Shown here: positions 1-9,211 of the stretch, piece after piece
Numbering within the stretch: position 1 is the stretch's first letter
How the letters are laid out: the number at the start of each line of letters is the position of its first letter
Program-made: the position numbers and the translations under genes
The notes under the pieces: generated by a model
Seen by the model: the letters and a program-made list of their open reading frames with translations, nothing else
Databases searched by the model: none
What the model was told of the DNA's origin: nothing
NCBI GenBank assembly: GCA_965206125.1
Contig: CBDBIN010000045.1
Location: forward strand, 558,001-622,000
Origin: CAXWPM01 sp965206125
GTDB taxonomy: Bacteria > Acidobacteriota > Terriglobia > 20CM-2-55-15
Direction of reading: 5' to 3'
DNA length: 64,000 bases

Positions 1-410
1 CAGAGCTCATTCGGACGGGTCGCTGTGAAGTCCCGATCCACCAGATCCGGCGGACGGAGTGCGGCTTCATCCGGGATGGTGGTCCTGAACCTTCGACCGC
101 GAACGACGCCCTTAAGGCCCATATCCCGCATCAATCGGGCCACGGTGCACCGGGCCACCGGCTGTCCCTCACGGTTGAGCTGCTTCCAGACCTTCCGCGC
201 ACCATATACCTGGCGATTCTCACGCCAGACCCGATCGATCTCCAATGAAAGCGATGCATCCCGCTTTGCTCGGGCCGGCAAGCGATTTGGATCACGTAAT
301 CGTGCCGCGTGTTCGTAATACGTCGACGGGGCGATCTGCAGCATGCTGCAGATCGACTCGACCCCATACCGGTCCCGATTCCGGTCGATGAACTCGGTCA
401 CCACTTTCCT
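1..410 (-). CDS. IS3-family transposase OrfB, N-terminal part (runs off window)
   Basis: In the frame -1 to OrfA the minus strand reads RKVVTEFIDRNRDRYGVESI and continues without a stop to position 1. It passes through ARLMRDMGLKGVVRGRR and ends in LVDRDFTATRPNEL. This is the N-terminal HTH_21-type region and the approach to the DDE catalytic core of IS3 OrfB. The catalytic residues lie outside the window. There is no independent start with a good ribosome site, consistent with synthesis as an OrfAB frameshift fusion. It is partial only because the window ends. Confidence 0.8.
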
Positions 411-733
411 CGGCGGTCGAGTTCCGCCTGCGCGAAAAATGCCGATGCCTTCTTCAGGATCTCGTTGGCCCGCTTCAGCTCACGATTCTCGCGCTCCAGC
501 TCCTTCAGGCGCTGCTTTTCGTCTGTTGTCAGGCCCGCTCGCTGACCTGTGTCCCGTTCGGCCTGACGCACCCATTTCCGCAACGTCTCTGCCGTACAGC
601 CGATCTTCGATGCGATCGATGCCATCGCTGCCCATTGCGATTCGTACTCCCGCTGGTGCTCGAACACCATCCGTACTGCGCGCTCTCGAATTTCCGGTGA
701 ATATCTGCTCGGTCTTCCCATGATGACTCCCAT
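398..733 (-). CDS. IS3-family transposase OrfA
   Basis: This 111-residue protein is the DNA-binding half of an IS3-family transposase. A helix-turn-helix lies at about residues 10-55 (RYSPEIRERAV, then GCTAETLRKWVRQAE). A leucine-zipper-like coiled coil follows at about 70-95 (ELERENRELKRANEILKKAS), ending in the typical FFAQAELDR tail. In this family OrfA and OrfB are joined by programmed -1 slippage. The A-rich GGAAAG run just before the OrfA stop, at about 404-409 on the minus strand, is a plausible slip site. The length matches full-size OrfA proteins. Confidence 0.9.
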   Translation of the reverse strand: MGVIMGRPSRYSPEIRERAVRMVFEHQREYESQWAAMASIASKIGCTAETLRKWVRQAERDTGQRAGLTTDEKQRLKELERENRELKRANEILKKASAFFAQAELDRRGKW

Positions 734-744
734 CTTCTCAAGTA

Positions 745-1416
745 ATGGAGTCTCCGGAAAACCCGGTGCGGTTCATTGTGTCCATCGTATTCGGTCTGGC
801 AATCGGCCTTATAGGGGATGCTCCGCGCTGGGCGCTGTTCGGCGTCTACTTTCCGCTCTCCTTGTTGATACCGAAATTCCTCTGGCACAAACGAAGGATG
901 GAACGTTACTGGCGGGGCTTCGAGCTCGTCCTGGAGAGCGAGCGTATCTTGGTGTTGGAGCATGAGGCCGTGACCAGGACGCTGACCAAGCCGGATATCG
1001 GGCGAGTCGTAGAAGTAGGTCCCTATGGCTTGAAAATCTTGGGTACGGATGCCCGCAAGCATCTTTGGGTCCCGTCGGCCCTGAACGACTACGATGAACT
1101 GCGGGCTTACCTATCGGGCTGGGCACCTTTCGAAACACCGACACGTCCCGGGCCGGCAAGTAGGCCCCGGTCCCGACTTATTGCTGGATTCCTCCAGAGG
1201 CATATCGGGATGGTTGGGTGCATCTCGTTGTATGCATCCGCGCTCTTGGTACGATCACCCTACCTACTGTATCCACTAGTGGCCATCGTCGGGGTCATCC
1301 TGCTGCAGCAAGCTTACGTTCTTGCCGCGAACCAGCGGATCCCAACACGGGCGACCCTGATTCCATTGGCGCTCCTGGCCCTGCTCGCTGCAAAGGCCGC
1401 TTTCACAGTCGGTTGA
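745..1416 (+). pseudogene. membrane protein with PH-like core, 5' end replaced by IS3
   Basis: The open frame is 223 codons, but its first ten codons (MESPENPVRF) are the IS3 terminal repeat read outward. Native sequence starts only at about 776. The remainder shows two hydrophobic helices (FIVSIVFGLAIGLI and ALFGVYFPLSLLI). A soluble segment of about 90 residues resembles YcxB/bPH-type PH folds (LESERILVLEHEAV, PDIGRVVEVGPYGLKI). Two or three C-terminal helices follow. The native N-terminus is lost, and no clear ribosome site precedes the hybrid ATG, so expression is doubtful. The PH assignment rests on pattern only. The specific role is unknown. Confidence 0.6.
748..775 (-). repeat. IS3 terminal inverted repeat
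   Basis: Twenty-eight bases reading TGAACCGCACCGGGTTTTCC and on to GAGACTC on the minus strand. This is the outer end of the IS3 element. The plus-strand complement contains an ATG three bases inside the element that opens the downstream reading frame. Confidence 0.75.
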
Positions 1417-1583
1417 GCTAGATCAAGCTCAGAATAAGATCGGTTCCAATCCGTTTTGTCTAATTGGCGACAGACCCACTCCCCACAAACGCCGTTCTTA
1501 GGAAGGGACACCACCGCCACGCTCCGAGCATCTTGTTGAAATCCCTTTGTCTCACCCCTGCGTTGGGGATAGCCTCTCCCTAG

Positions 1584-4124
1584 ATGCAGACCCTGCTTCA
1601 AGACATCTGCTACGCGGCCCGCAACCTGAGGCGCAGCCCGACCTTTACCTCAGTAGTCGTGCTGTCGCTCGCTCTGGGTATCGGCGCAAACACGGCGATC
1701 TACAGCTTCATGGAGTCGATCCTTCTACGGCCCCTGCCCGTGCCGGATCCTGAGTCGCTGGTCATCTTGAAGTGGCAGGGATCGGGTTTTCCCGGATCCG
1801 TCGGTTTCTCCTTCTCCACCGGAGGGACCTACCGCGATCCCGACGGTCGCACGGTCGGGAGCATTTTCCCGTACTCCGCGCTCGAGTTGTTCGGGGCACA
1901 CGAGCCTGTCCTCTCGACGGCTTTCGGGTACTTTCGCACTGACCAGCTCAATGTCACGATCGGCGAAGAAACGACCGCTGTCAACGCACAGTATGTGACT
2001 GGCGATTACTTCCCAGGCATGGGTATCGGTCCCGCTGCAGGACGGCTAATCGGACCAAGCGATGATGTCTCAGCCGAGGCGGTCACAGTCCTGGGTCAAG
2101 CGTTCAGCCGGAAGCGCTTTGGAGATCCCGCGCGTGCGGTCGGGCAATCGATCCGTATCAATGACCGGCTGTTCACTGTCGTCGGTGTAGTAACGCCGGA
2201 ATTCTTCGGTGCGGAGCCCGGATCGGTACCCGATCTGTACGTTCCCGTCGAAACCATCCGGCTGCTAGAACCTCAGATTGCCGGAGCTTTTCTAGGCGAG
2301 GACTTCTACTGGATTGAGATTATGGGCCGCTTGAGTCCCGGCGTGACCGCGGGGCAGGCGGAAACGGCGCTGCAGCCCGAGTTCCAGCGGTTGGTCCGGG
2401 AGTCCCAACCGGAGGGCCAGCCCGACAACGATCTGCCCATATTGAACGTGATGGCCGGCGGCTCCGGACTTGACAGTCTCCGACGCGAGTACTCCCGGTC
2501 CGTCTATGTCCTACTGGCGATGGTCGGCGTGATTCTCCTGATTGCCTGCGCCAACATTGCCAATCTGCTGCTGGCTAGGTCGACCGCGCGTCGGCGCGAG
2601 ATCGCCGTCCGGTTGAGCATAGGGGCGGGCCGCTCACGGATCATTAGGCAGCTCCTGACCGAAAGCGTGCTCCTGTCTATCATGGGAGGCATACTTGGCC
2701 TTTTCGTGGCGGGATGGGGCATGCGAGTCCTCACGTTGCTGATGGCTAACGGTCGCGAGAATTTCACGCTTCATGCTGAGTTGAACGGCAACGTGCTTGG
2801 GGTCACGCTCTTGCTGTCGATCTTCACCGGACTCCTATTCGGCCTTGCTCCCGCCATGCAGTCCCTGCGGGTCGACGTCACGCCGGCATTGAAGGCAACG
2901 TCTTCGGCATCCGTTGGAGAGACGCACCTTGGCGGACGCAGATTTGCCGTGGGATCCCTCCTGGTGACCGCGCAGATCGCTATGGCACTCGTGCTGCTGA
3001 TCGGGGCGAGCCTCTTCGACCGCACGCTGAGGAACCTGTATGCGATCGACGTTGGAATCGACCCGGATAACGTCCTGCTGTTCCGGCTGAACACTCGGGC
3101 GGCTGATTACGAAGGCCCAGCACTCCATCGCGTTTTTGAAGACCTGCGCAGACGGTTGAGTGAGATTCCGGGAGTCGAGACGGCGAGTCTTTCGGCTAGA
3201 GCGCTGCCCAGCGGCGGGACGATGGCCCCGGTGGCCATCTCAGGAGCGGCGATGCCGCAGCCGGCTGATGGCCAGCGACCCAACATGGCCGGGATCCTGA
3301 ATGTTGGTCCAGCATTTTTCACGACGATGCGGGTTACGCTCGTGGCTGGCCGCGAATTCGAGGAACGTGACAGATCGGGCGCGCCCCCAGTAGCTATCGT
3401 CAATCGACGGCTGACTCGCATATTCGGCTTGGAGAACCCCGTGGGCCGGAACCTGGATCTCGGATTTGGTGGCAATACGACGACCTACGAGATCGTCGGC
3501 TTGGTCGAGGACGCGCTGTGGGTGGGGTTGAAGCAGAGCCTCACGCCGGTCGTGTACTTTCCTTATTCTCAGCGCCGGCCACCGCTCCAGATGACCTATG
3601 AAGTCCGGACCTCTAGCGACCCGCTCGCTTACGCGGGAACCATCCGGGAGGTCGTCCAGCAGTTCGATTCACGTCTCGCCGTCTCGGACGTGACGACGCA
3701 GGGGGCGCATCTGGACCGGGCCATCAGCCAGGAAATTACGCTCGCCCGCCTGGCCACCGCGTTTGCAATCCTCGCCCTGGCAACCGCGTGCATCGGTCTC
3801 TACGGTACGATGAGTTTTCAAGTCGCCCACCGGACGCCGGAGATCGGTCTCCGAATGGCGCTGGGCGCAACCTCGGGAAGCGTCGTCCGGCTCGTCCTCG
3901 GCCGTATCTTCACGGCAGCGTTGGCGGGACTGGCCATCAGCTTGCCCGTCGCGCTGTTTGGAGCGCGCTATCTCGAGCCGTTCCTCTACGGGATCCAGCC
4001 AAACGATCCAGAGGCCGTTGCCCTGGCCATGGCGATCCTTCTTGCCGCCGGGCTGGTCGCCGCGTTCCTCCCCGCTCGCCGGGCGGCCGGCATCGATCCG
4101 ATGGTGGCTTTGCGGCACGAGTAG
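1584..4124 (+). CDS. ADOP-family orphan ABC transporter permease
   Basis: This 846-residue inner-membrane protein has the duplicated MacB/FtsX permease layout seen in acidobacteria. It starts with an LLQDICYAARNLRRSPTF signature and a transmembrane helix with the LALGIGANTAIYS motif at about 28-48. A MacB-type periplasmic domain follows, then an FtsX block at about 305-425 containing ACANIANLLLARSTARRREI. A second half begins with a helix near 460, has another periplasmic domain, and ends in an FtsX block closing with FLPARRAAGIDPMVALRHE. No ATPase gene is adjacent, as is usual for this family, so the energy source and substrate are unknown. Length and both halves are intact. It begins a cluster of three such genes. 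Confidence 0.88.
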   Translation: MQTLLQDICYAARNLRRSPTFTSVVVLSLALGIGANTAIYSFMESILLRPLPVPDPESLVILKWQGSGFPGSVGFSFSTGGTYRDPDGRTVGSIFPYSALELFGAHEPVLSTAFGYFRTDQLNVTIGEETTAVNAQYVTGDYFPGMGIGPAAGRLIGPSDDVSAEAVTVLGQAFSRKRFGDPARAVGQSIRINDRLFTVVGVVTPEFFGAEPGSVPDLYVPVETIRLLEPQIAGAFLGEDFYWIEIMGRLSPGVTAGQAETALQPEFQRLVRESQPEGQPDNDLPILNVMAGGSGLDSLRREYSRSVYVLLAMVGVILLIACANIANLLLARSTARRREIAVRLSIGAGRSRIIRQLLTESVLLSIMGGILGLFVAGWGMRVLTLLMANGRENFTLHAELNGNVLGVTLLLSIFTGLLFGLAPAMQSLRVDVTPALKATSSASVGETHLGGRRFAVGSLLVTAQIAMALVLLIGASLFDRTLRNLYAIDVGIDPDNVLLFRLNTRAADYEGPALHRVFEDLRRRLSEIPGVETASLSARALPSGGTMAPVAISGAAMPQPADGQRPNMAGILNVGPAFFTTMRVTLVAGREFEERDRSGAPPVAIVNRRLTRIFGLENPVGRNLDLGFGGNTTTYEIVGLVEDALWVGLKQSLTPVVYFPYSQRRPPLQMTYEVRTSSDPLAYAGTIREVVQQFDSRLAVSDVTTQGAHLDRAISQEITLARLATAFAILALATACIGLYGTMSFQVAHRTPEIGLRMALGATSGSVVRLVLGRIFTAALAGLAISLPVALFGARYLEPFLYGIQPNDPEAVALAMAILLAAGLVAAFLPARRAAGIDPMVALRHE

Positions 4125-4139
4125 GGGGATGACGTCACG

Positions 4140-4688
4140 TCAGGGCTTCCGGTCGACCGCTTCTATCATCGATTCGTAGATTTCTGTGGCGTCGTCCGAC
4201 GCTGCCGAGCGCGTGACCCGGTCCCAGCATGCTGTATGACTCCGCTCAACGCCTTCTGCGTTCCTGAACCGGAGGACGAGTGCGGTCTTGACGCAGTCGC
4301 TGCACACAGCGGAGACCGATTGGATCCACTGAGACGGGTTTGCCGACCGAACCATCACATCCAGATACGCGAGCGTGGCGACATCGATGTTTTCCTCGCA
4401 GGCGAGCCCGGTCAAATAGCAGGTCAGCCTCCCCGTGGAATCGATAACCATCTCGGTTCCGTCGGTACCGGAGAATCCTCCCTGGCGGGCGATCTGGAGT
4501 ACCCAAGCCCCGGGTCCAGTGGGAGGGTGCGGCCGCACGTCATTGGCAAAAGCAGGAGGAGAAGGCGGTGAGTCGTCAGTTCCACCGCTCGGAGGTGAGC
4601 ACGTCGCTCTCGGCGCTCGAAGGTCTTGCGCCTCCAGGTTCTGACAGAACAAAAGCGTGATGGCTATGAGCAGCAAGAGTTGTTTCAC
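4140..4688 (-). CDS. secreted cysteine-containing protein of unknown function
   Basis: A GTG at 4688 is the likely start. It is preceded by AGGAG eight bases upstream and opens directly into a signal peptide (VKQLLLLIAITLLFCQNLEAQ). A longer ATG-started frame to 4967 is possible, but it would bury the signal peptide and overlap the small plus-strand gene at 4857. The mature part of about 160 residues is proline-rich at first. It then has a compact region with cysteines at LTCYLTGLACEENI, VSAVCSDCVKT and HTACWDRV, suggesting disulfides or metal binding outside the cytoplasm. I recognise no family. It runs convergent to the upstream permease. Confidence 0.6.
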   Translation of the reverse strand: MKQLLLLIAITLLFCQNLEAQDLRAPRATCSPPSGGTDDSPPSPPAFANDVRPHPPTGPGAWVLQIARQGGFSGTDGTEMVIDSTGRLTCYLTGLACEENIDVATLAYLDVMVRSANPSQWIQSVSAVCSDCVKTALVLRFRNAEGVERSHTACWDRVTRSAASDDATEIYESMIEAVDRKP

Positions 4689-4856
4689 CAAGACACTCCT
4701 ATACGTGTAACGTCTGAGCAGAGTCTTTCTTAGATCTGGTTTTTGATCTGTTCCGGGCAGAGCGAGGCAGGTTGTGAAGCGGATCGGGCTTTTTCTTCCT
4801 TTTCTGCAAGGTTGCCGTCCAAGCCCACGTCTTCTTGATAGTGGGGGAGTTTTGTC

Positions 4857-5009
4857 ATGTTTCGTACTGGTACCGAATGCGCGCGACCCGGCGTCTATCG
4901 TTCGAACGATTGCGGCTACGAGCTCAGCCTTGTTGAAGGGGAGGAGTTCCCCGACTGTCCGATTCACGACCGGCCCGTGACCTGGATGTTCATCAAGGGG
5001 GCAACCTGA
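4857..5009 (+). CDS. small zinc-ribbon-like protein (50 aa)
   Basis: A 50-residue frame starts at an ATG with GGGGGAG about eight bases upstream. It contains paired cysteines (TECARPGVYRSNDCGYELS and EEFPDCPIHDRPVTW) and the phrase LVEGEEFPDCP. This looks like small YjzC-type or rubredoxin-like proteins in which cysteines in knuckles hold a metal. Here some positions are histidine or aspartate. The function is unknown. It sits between a minus-strand secreted protein and the fragment at 5028, 18 bases from the latter. The evidence is the ribosome site, the compact motif pattern and the absence of a competing gene on the same strand. Confidence 0.55.
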   Translation: MFRTGTECARPGVYRSNDCGYELSLVEGEEFPDCPIHDRPVTWMFIKGAT

Positions 5010-5027
5010 ATCGGAGGGGGGTCAAAT

Positions 5028-5567
5028 ATGTGGAACTTGAGGCTCCCGGTTACCGGCGTGGGGTTGGACGGGAGCTTTGTGGTCGAAAACACTCCAGCGG
5101 GCCGGTTTCGGCTGCGAGCGAGCGGCGCTTCCGCGGACTATTACCTCAAGAGGATTCGTTTCGGCGGTGAAGAGATCCCGGACGGTGTCATCGAGGTCGC
5201 TGGAGAGCCGGAAGGCTCACTGGATCTGCTGCTGAGTGCCCGTGCGGGCCGCGTAGACGGCTCGGCTACCGATGAGGATGGGAAAGTTCGCCTCGGGACG
5301 CGCGGCGTTCTCATTCCTGAAATCGCTGCGCGCGATCGCACCTGGCTCTACAAGACCAGCTCAATCGACCAGAACGGCAGCTTTTCGCTTCGCGGTATCA
5401 CGCCCGGCGAATACCTGCTCTTCGCCTGGGAACGCCTCGAATCGAACGAGTACTACAACCCCGACTTCGTCCGCCGCTATGAGTCCCAGGCCGAGCGGGT
5501 CGTGATCGAAGAAGGCAGCCGACTGAACATCAATCTCCGTGTCATTACGGCTGACGAAACACCGTGA
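5028..5567 (+). pseudogene. C-terminal remnant of a carboxypeptidase-regulatory-like protein
   Basis: This 179-residue frame aligns with the last third of the two secreted proteins at 9204 and 11009. It shares DGSFVVENTPAGRFRL, the inner block ending in SFSLRGITPGEYLLFAWE, and a YYNPDFVRRYES tail. The signal peptide and the first several beta-sandwich modules are absent. The preceding DNA holds only the 50-residue gene, so the 5' part was deleted. A ribosome-site-like GGAGGGG precedes the ATG, so a leaderless cytosolic fragment could still be made. The next permease starts 20 bases after its stop, keeping the '[beta-sandwich protein] then [permease]' order seen again at 11-15 kb. Confidence 0.65.
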
Positions 5568-5586
5568 AGGTCCCGGCTAGTCACTC

Positions 5587-7837
5587 ATGCTGACCCTCTG
5601 GCAAGACGTTCGTTACGCAGCGCGAAATCTCCAGCGCAGTCCGGACTTTACGGTTGCCGCGGTCGCTACCCTAACGTTGGCGATTGGCGCCGCCACGGTC
5701 GCGTTCACGATGGTCGACGGGATCCTGCTGGCACCGCTGCCGTTCGAGGAGCCCGACCGGTTGGTTTCCTTCCTCAGGACGGTTCCCGAACGCGGCGTGG
5801 AGACGCAGGGGTTTCCGACTCCCGTGTTTGCGGACCTCCGTGAGCAGGTGGGCACTCTCGAAGGGCCGGCCGCATACGTGACGACGAGCGCGCTTCTCGA
5901 TCAGGCCGGTCCGCCCGAGCGGTTGGGAATCGCAAGGGTCAGTGCCGGCTTCTTCGACATTCTCCGCGTGCGGCCGGTTCTCGGGCGTTTGTTCTCGACC
6001 GAGGACGATCTTCCCGATGGTACGCTACCGGCAGTCGCCAGCTTCGATCACTGGCAACAGCGGTGGGGCGGCGATCCCGACATCATTGGCCGCGTGATCC
6101 GGGTGGAGGACCTGCCGGCGCTGACGGTCATCGGCGTTCTGCCCTCTTCGTTCCGTTCGCCCAGCCGTGCGGGCGCCCCTTCGCCCGTCTGGATCCCGAT
6201 GGAAGTGGATCGTTCGCGGCCCCGGCGGGGTGGCGCGACACGGATGGTTGCCCGCTTGAAGGACGGGGAAAGCCTGTCTTCAGCCGGGTCGGAGTTAGAC
6301 ACGATCGCGGCGCGCCTGGCGGACGAGTACCCGGAGACCGACGGTGGAACGGGAATCAATGTCGTCCCGCTGTTCGAGTTGATCATTCGCAACTACCGCC
6401 GGACGATCCTGATCTTCACCGCCGCCGTGGGTGCCCTCCTGCTCATCGGCGTTCTGAACCTCGTCAACCTGCAGGCGTCCCGGATCTCGAAGCGGGAGCG
6501 CGAGCTTTCGATTCGAACCGCCCTGGGAGCGTCACGCTGGCGCTTGATCCGCCAGATGATTGTCGAGGCGACTGTTCTGACGGGCGTTGCCGCCGCGATC
6601 GGCCTGGGGATCGCCTACACGCTTCAGGAGGCACTCCTGGCAAGCGTGCCCCTCAATCTTCCGAGGATGGACGATCTTGCCGTCGACGGCCGAGCCTTTG
6701 CGTTTGCCGCCGCGACCGCTCTTCTCGCAGGTGTTGTTATCGGGTTGGTTCCCGCCTTCCGGGCATCACGGGTGAGCGTGAACGATGCCCTGAAGGACGG
6801 CACACCCGGGTCGACCGAGTCCCGTCACCAGCGACGGTTGCGCGGCGCCCTGACCATTGTGGAGACCTCGCTGGCCATCGTTCTGCTCGTCGGCGCGGGC
6901 ATCCTGATAGAGAGCTTTTGGAAACTGGTCTCAGTTGAGATCGGGTTCGACCCGGGGAACGTGACAACGGCTCGACTGACACTACCACAGCGCGCTGAGG
7001 ACCGCCTCGGGCAGGAGGCCCGGTTTGGCTGGATGCTGGGGAGCGTTCGCGCGCTGCCCGGCGCTGAGTTCGCGTCGCTCTCCGGCACCCTGCCGATGGA
7101 ATCGACCATGAATATGCGCCTTGAACCCGAGGGACTGGAAGAAGCCACGGGTGGTGGGGTTCAGGGGATATCGGGAGACTACGGAAGAGTGATGCGAATT
7201 CCGCTGTTGGCGGGTCGATGGATCACGGATGAAGACGTCGCGGTCGGCCGGCCGGTGGCCGTGGTCACAGACTCGATGGCACGGCTCGCCTGGCAGGGTC
7301 GGAATCCTATCGGCAGGCAGATTCGGAGCCCCAATGGCGAATGGCACCGTGTCGTCGGCATGGTTCCGGATGTGCGGGCCTCTCTCTTGCGCGAACCGAC
7401 GCCGTCCATATACGTGCCCTACAACTCCGCGTTGATTCCCGACACGCTCGTCGCAAGGCTGGGAGTGGTCTTTGTCCTTCGATCTTCGATGCCACTTGCG
7501 GACGATTTGGAACGTGCTATTCAAACCATCGAGCCCGATGCCGCCGTCAACGTGCGCCCGATGGAGGAAATTGTCGCCAGACAATCGCGCCAGCAGCGGT
7601 TCCAGACAGTCGTATTGTCCGCCTTCGCCGCTACCGCCGTAATCCTTGCGATGCTGGGCATCTACAGCGTCGTGGCGTTTTCGACGGCCCAACGAACGCG
7701 TGAGGTCGGCCTGAGGCTGGCCCTGGGAGCCGGGGCTCGGGATGTGGTCCGCCAGATGATGCGACAGGGAGTGATGCCGGCCGCCATCGGACTGGGCGTC
7801 GGGATCGCGTTGGCATCGACGTTGTCCGGTTTCCTGG
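5587..7837 (+). pseudogene. ADOP-family orphan permease, 5' part, interrupted by IS30
   Basis: The first 750 codons of a second duplicated MacB/FtsX permease. It starts LTLWQDVRYAARNLQRSPDF with a helix containing TLTLAIGAATVAFTMVD. The first FtsX block is marked by NLVNLQASRISKRERELSIR, and the second-half FtsX motif by TQRTREVGLRLALG-like residues near the break. The IS30 copy enters after codon ...GFL, and the frame runs into the element to stop at 7977. The remaining 50 codons lie at 9063-9211. Joining the two sides at the TGG duplication gives one frame of 800 codons. The truncated product would lack the final transmembrane helix and the PARKAARVDPMDALRHE signature, so it is probably inactive. 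Confidence 0.85.
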
Positions 7838-9059
7838 CTGGTCTCAATGGATCGACGCAACACTTTATCTTAAAAGGAAGAGGTGGAGTGTATGCGGAAA
7901 GGGATGCGATTCGGTTTCACGGCGGCGGAGAAGGCGGAGGTATGGGATCGGTGGCGGCGAGGGGAATCTCTGCATGAGATCGGGCGAGCGTTTGGCAAGC
8001 TGTCATCGTCTGTATATTGTCAGCTGGCGCATACCGGAGGCATTCGTCCTCGACCACGACGACGGTCGAGGTTGGCTTTGAGCCTGTCGGAACGTGAGGA
8101 GATCTCCCGCGGGATCGCGGCCGAGCAGTCGTTGCGTTCGATCGCAGAGTGTCTGGGGCGTTCACCCTCGACGGTGAGCCGGGAGATCCAGCGCAATGGG
8201 GGCTATGATGACTACCGGGCGTCTGTCGCCGATGAACAGGCTTGGAACCGGGCCCGTCGCCCGAAGCGATGTCAGTTGGGTCGCCATCCGCGGTTACGGC
8301 GAATGGTGGCGAGGAAGCTCCGGCGGAATTGGTCGCCCGAACAGATCGCCGGCTGGCTGAAGCGATCCTATCCAGAGGATGAGTCGTATCACGTGTCCCA
8401 CGAGACGATCTATCGCAGCCTATTCGTGCAGGCGCGCGGGGTGTTTAAGAAAGAACTACTTAGACATCTGAGGTCGAGACGAACGATTCGTCGATCCCGA
8501 CATTCCAGTCACAAAGGTCACGGGAAAGGGGATCTCGCCGATATCGTATCGATTCGTGAGCGCCCGGCCGAGGTCGAAGATCGTGCCGTTCCCGGTCACT
8601 GGGAGGGAGATCTGATAGTGGGATCGAACAACACCTACATTGCGACCCTGGTCGAACGCCATACCCGTTACGTGATGTTGGTGAAAGTGTCGGATAAACA
8701 GACCAAGACCGTCGTGCCTGCACTGATCAAGCACGCGAAGAAACTACCGACCGAGCTGTATAAATCGCTGACCTGGGATCGCGGCAAGGAAATGGGAGAT
8801 CATCGGCGGTTTACCCTGGCGACCGACATCGACGTCTACTTCTGCGATCCGCAGAGTCCATGGCAACGTGGTTCCAATGAAAACACGAATGGCCTGCTCC
8901 GACAGTACTTCCCAAAGAGAACCGACTTATCGGTGCACTCGCAGGCGCACCTGAACAAGGTGGCACGTGAGCTCAATGAACGGCCGCGTAAGACGCTGGA
9001 GTTTGAAACTCCAGCAGAACGATTCAACGCTTGTGTTGCATCGATCGGTTGAGGTGGCA
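7838..9059 (+). mobile_element. IS30-family insertion sequence, copy 1
   Basis: An element of 1222 bp with imperfect terminal inverted repeats (CTCAATGGATCGACGCAACAC on the left, CTCAACCGATCGATGCAACAC on the right read inward) and one transposase gene. It is flanked by TGG at 7835-7837 and 9060-9062, the 3-bp target duplication typical of the family. The ends were set by comparison with copy 2 (16931-18152, same length) and by the requirement that the host frame closes after removal. The two copies differ at only three bases that I can see: two in the left end and one in the gene. Confidence 0.88.
7892..9052 (+). CDS. IS30-family transposase, copy 1
   Basis: A DDE transposase of 386 residues if started at the ATG at 7892, which has GGTGGAG just upstream; a GTG nine bases earlier is also in frame. 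The N-terminal HTH region contains SLHEIGRAFGKLSSSVYCQL, and a second contains SIAECLGRSPSTVSREI. The catalytic core shows the three acidic residues in HWEGDLIVG, LTWDRGKEM and GSNENTNGLLRQYFPK. The length is in the usual IS30 range, and the gene is intact. It differs from copy 2 by one residue (EEISRG against EEVSRG). Confidence 0.93.
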   Translation: MRKGMRFGFTAAEKAEVWDRWRRGESLHEIGRAFGKLSSSVYCQLAHTGGIRPRPRRRSRLALSLSEREEISRGIAAEQSLRSIAECLGRSPSTVSREIQRNGGYDDYRASVADEQAWNRARRPKRCQLGRHPRLRRMVARKLRRNWSPEQIAGWLKRSYPEDESYHVSHETIYRSLFVQARGVFKKELLRHLRSRRTIRRSRHSSHKGHGKGDLADIVSIRERPAEVEDRAVPGHWEGDLIVGSNNTYIATLVERHTRYVMLVKVSDKQTKTVVPALIKHAKKLPTELYKSLTWDRGKEMGDHRRFTLATDIDVYFCDPQSPWQRGSNENTNGLLRQYFPKRTDLSVHSQAHLNKVARELNERPRKTLEFETPAERFNACVASIG

Positions 9060-9062
9060 TGG

Positions 9063-9211
9063 AAACATTTCTGTTCGATATCGAACCGGCCGACTCTTCG
9101 GTGTATGCCGTGGTCTTCGTTGTAGGGCTGGCTCTAGTACTTCTGGCGTCGTGGCTCCCTGCCCGCAAGGCTGCAAGGGTCGATCCGATGGACGCGCTGA
9201 GGCATGAGTGA
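9063..9211 (+). pseudogene. ADOP-family permease, 3' fragment after IS30
   Basis: The last 50 codons of the permease interrupted at 7837. They read ETFLFDIEPADSSVYAVVF, then a transmembrane helix, then LPARKAARVDPMDALRHE and a stop at 9209-9211. This matches the C-termini of the permeases at 4124 and 15175. It has no start of its own. Its stop overlaps the start of the next gene (ATGAGTGA), so the original operon was translationally coupled here and the IS probably affects downstream expression. Confidence 0.85.

Larger units (their letters stand above)
1..775 (-). mobile_element. IS3-family insertion sequence, one end only
   Basis: The right-hand end of an IS3-family element enters the window from the left. 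It carries the whole OrfA, the start of OrfB and a terminal inverted repeat at 748-775. Read on the minus strand the repeat begins TGAACCGCACCGGG, the usual IS3-type end. The element has inserted into the membrane-protein gene that continues at 776. The other end lies outside the window, so total length and target duplication cannot be read. Confidence 0.85.

Noticed and set aside
4140..4967. The 275-residue version of the secreted protein at 4140
   Set aside because: The extra 93 residues overlap the small gene on the opposite strand and precede an internal signal peptide with its own ribosome site.
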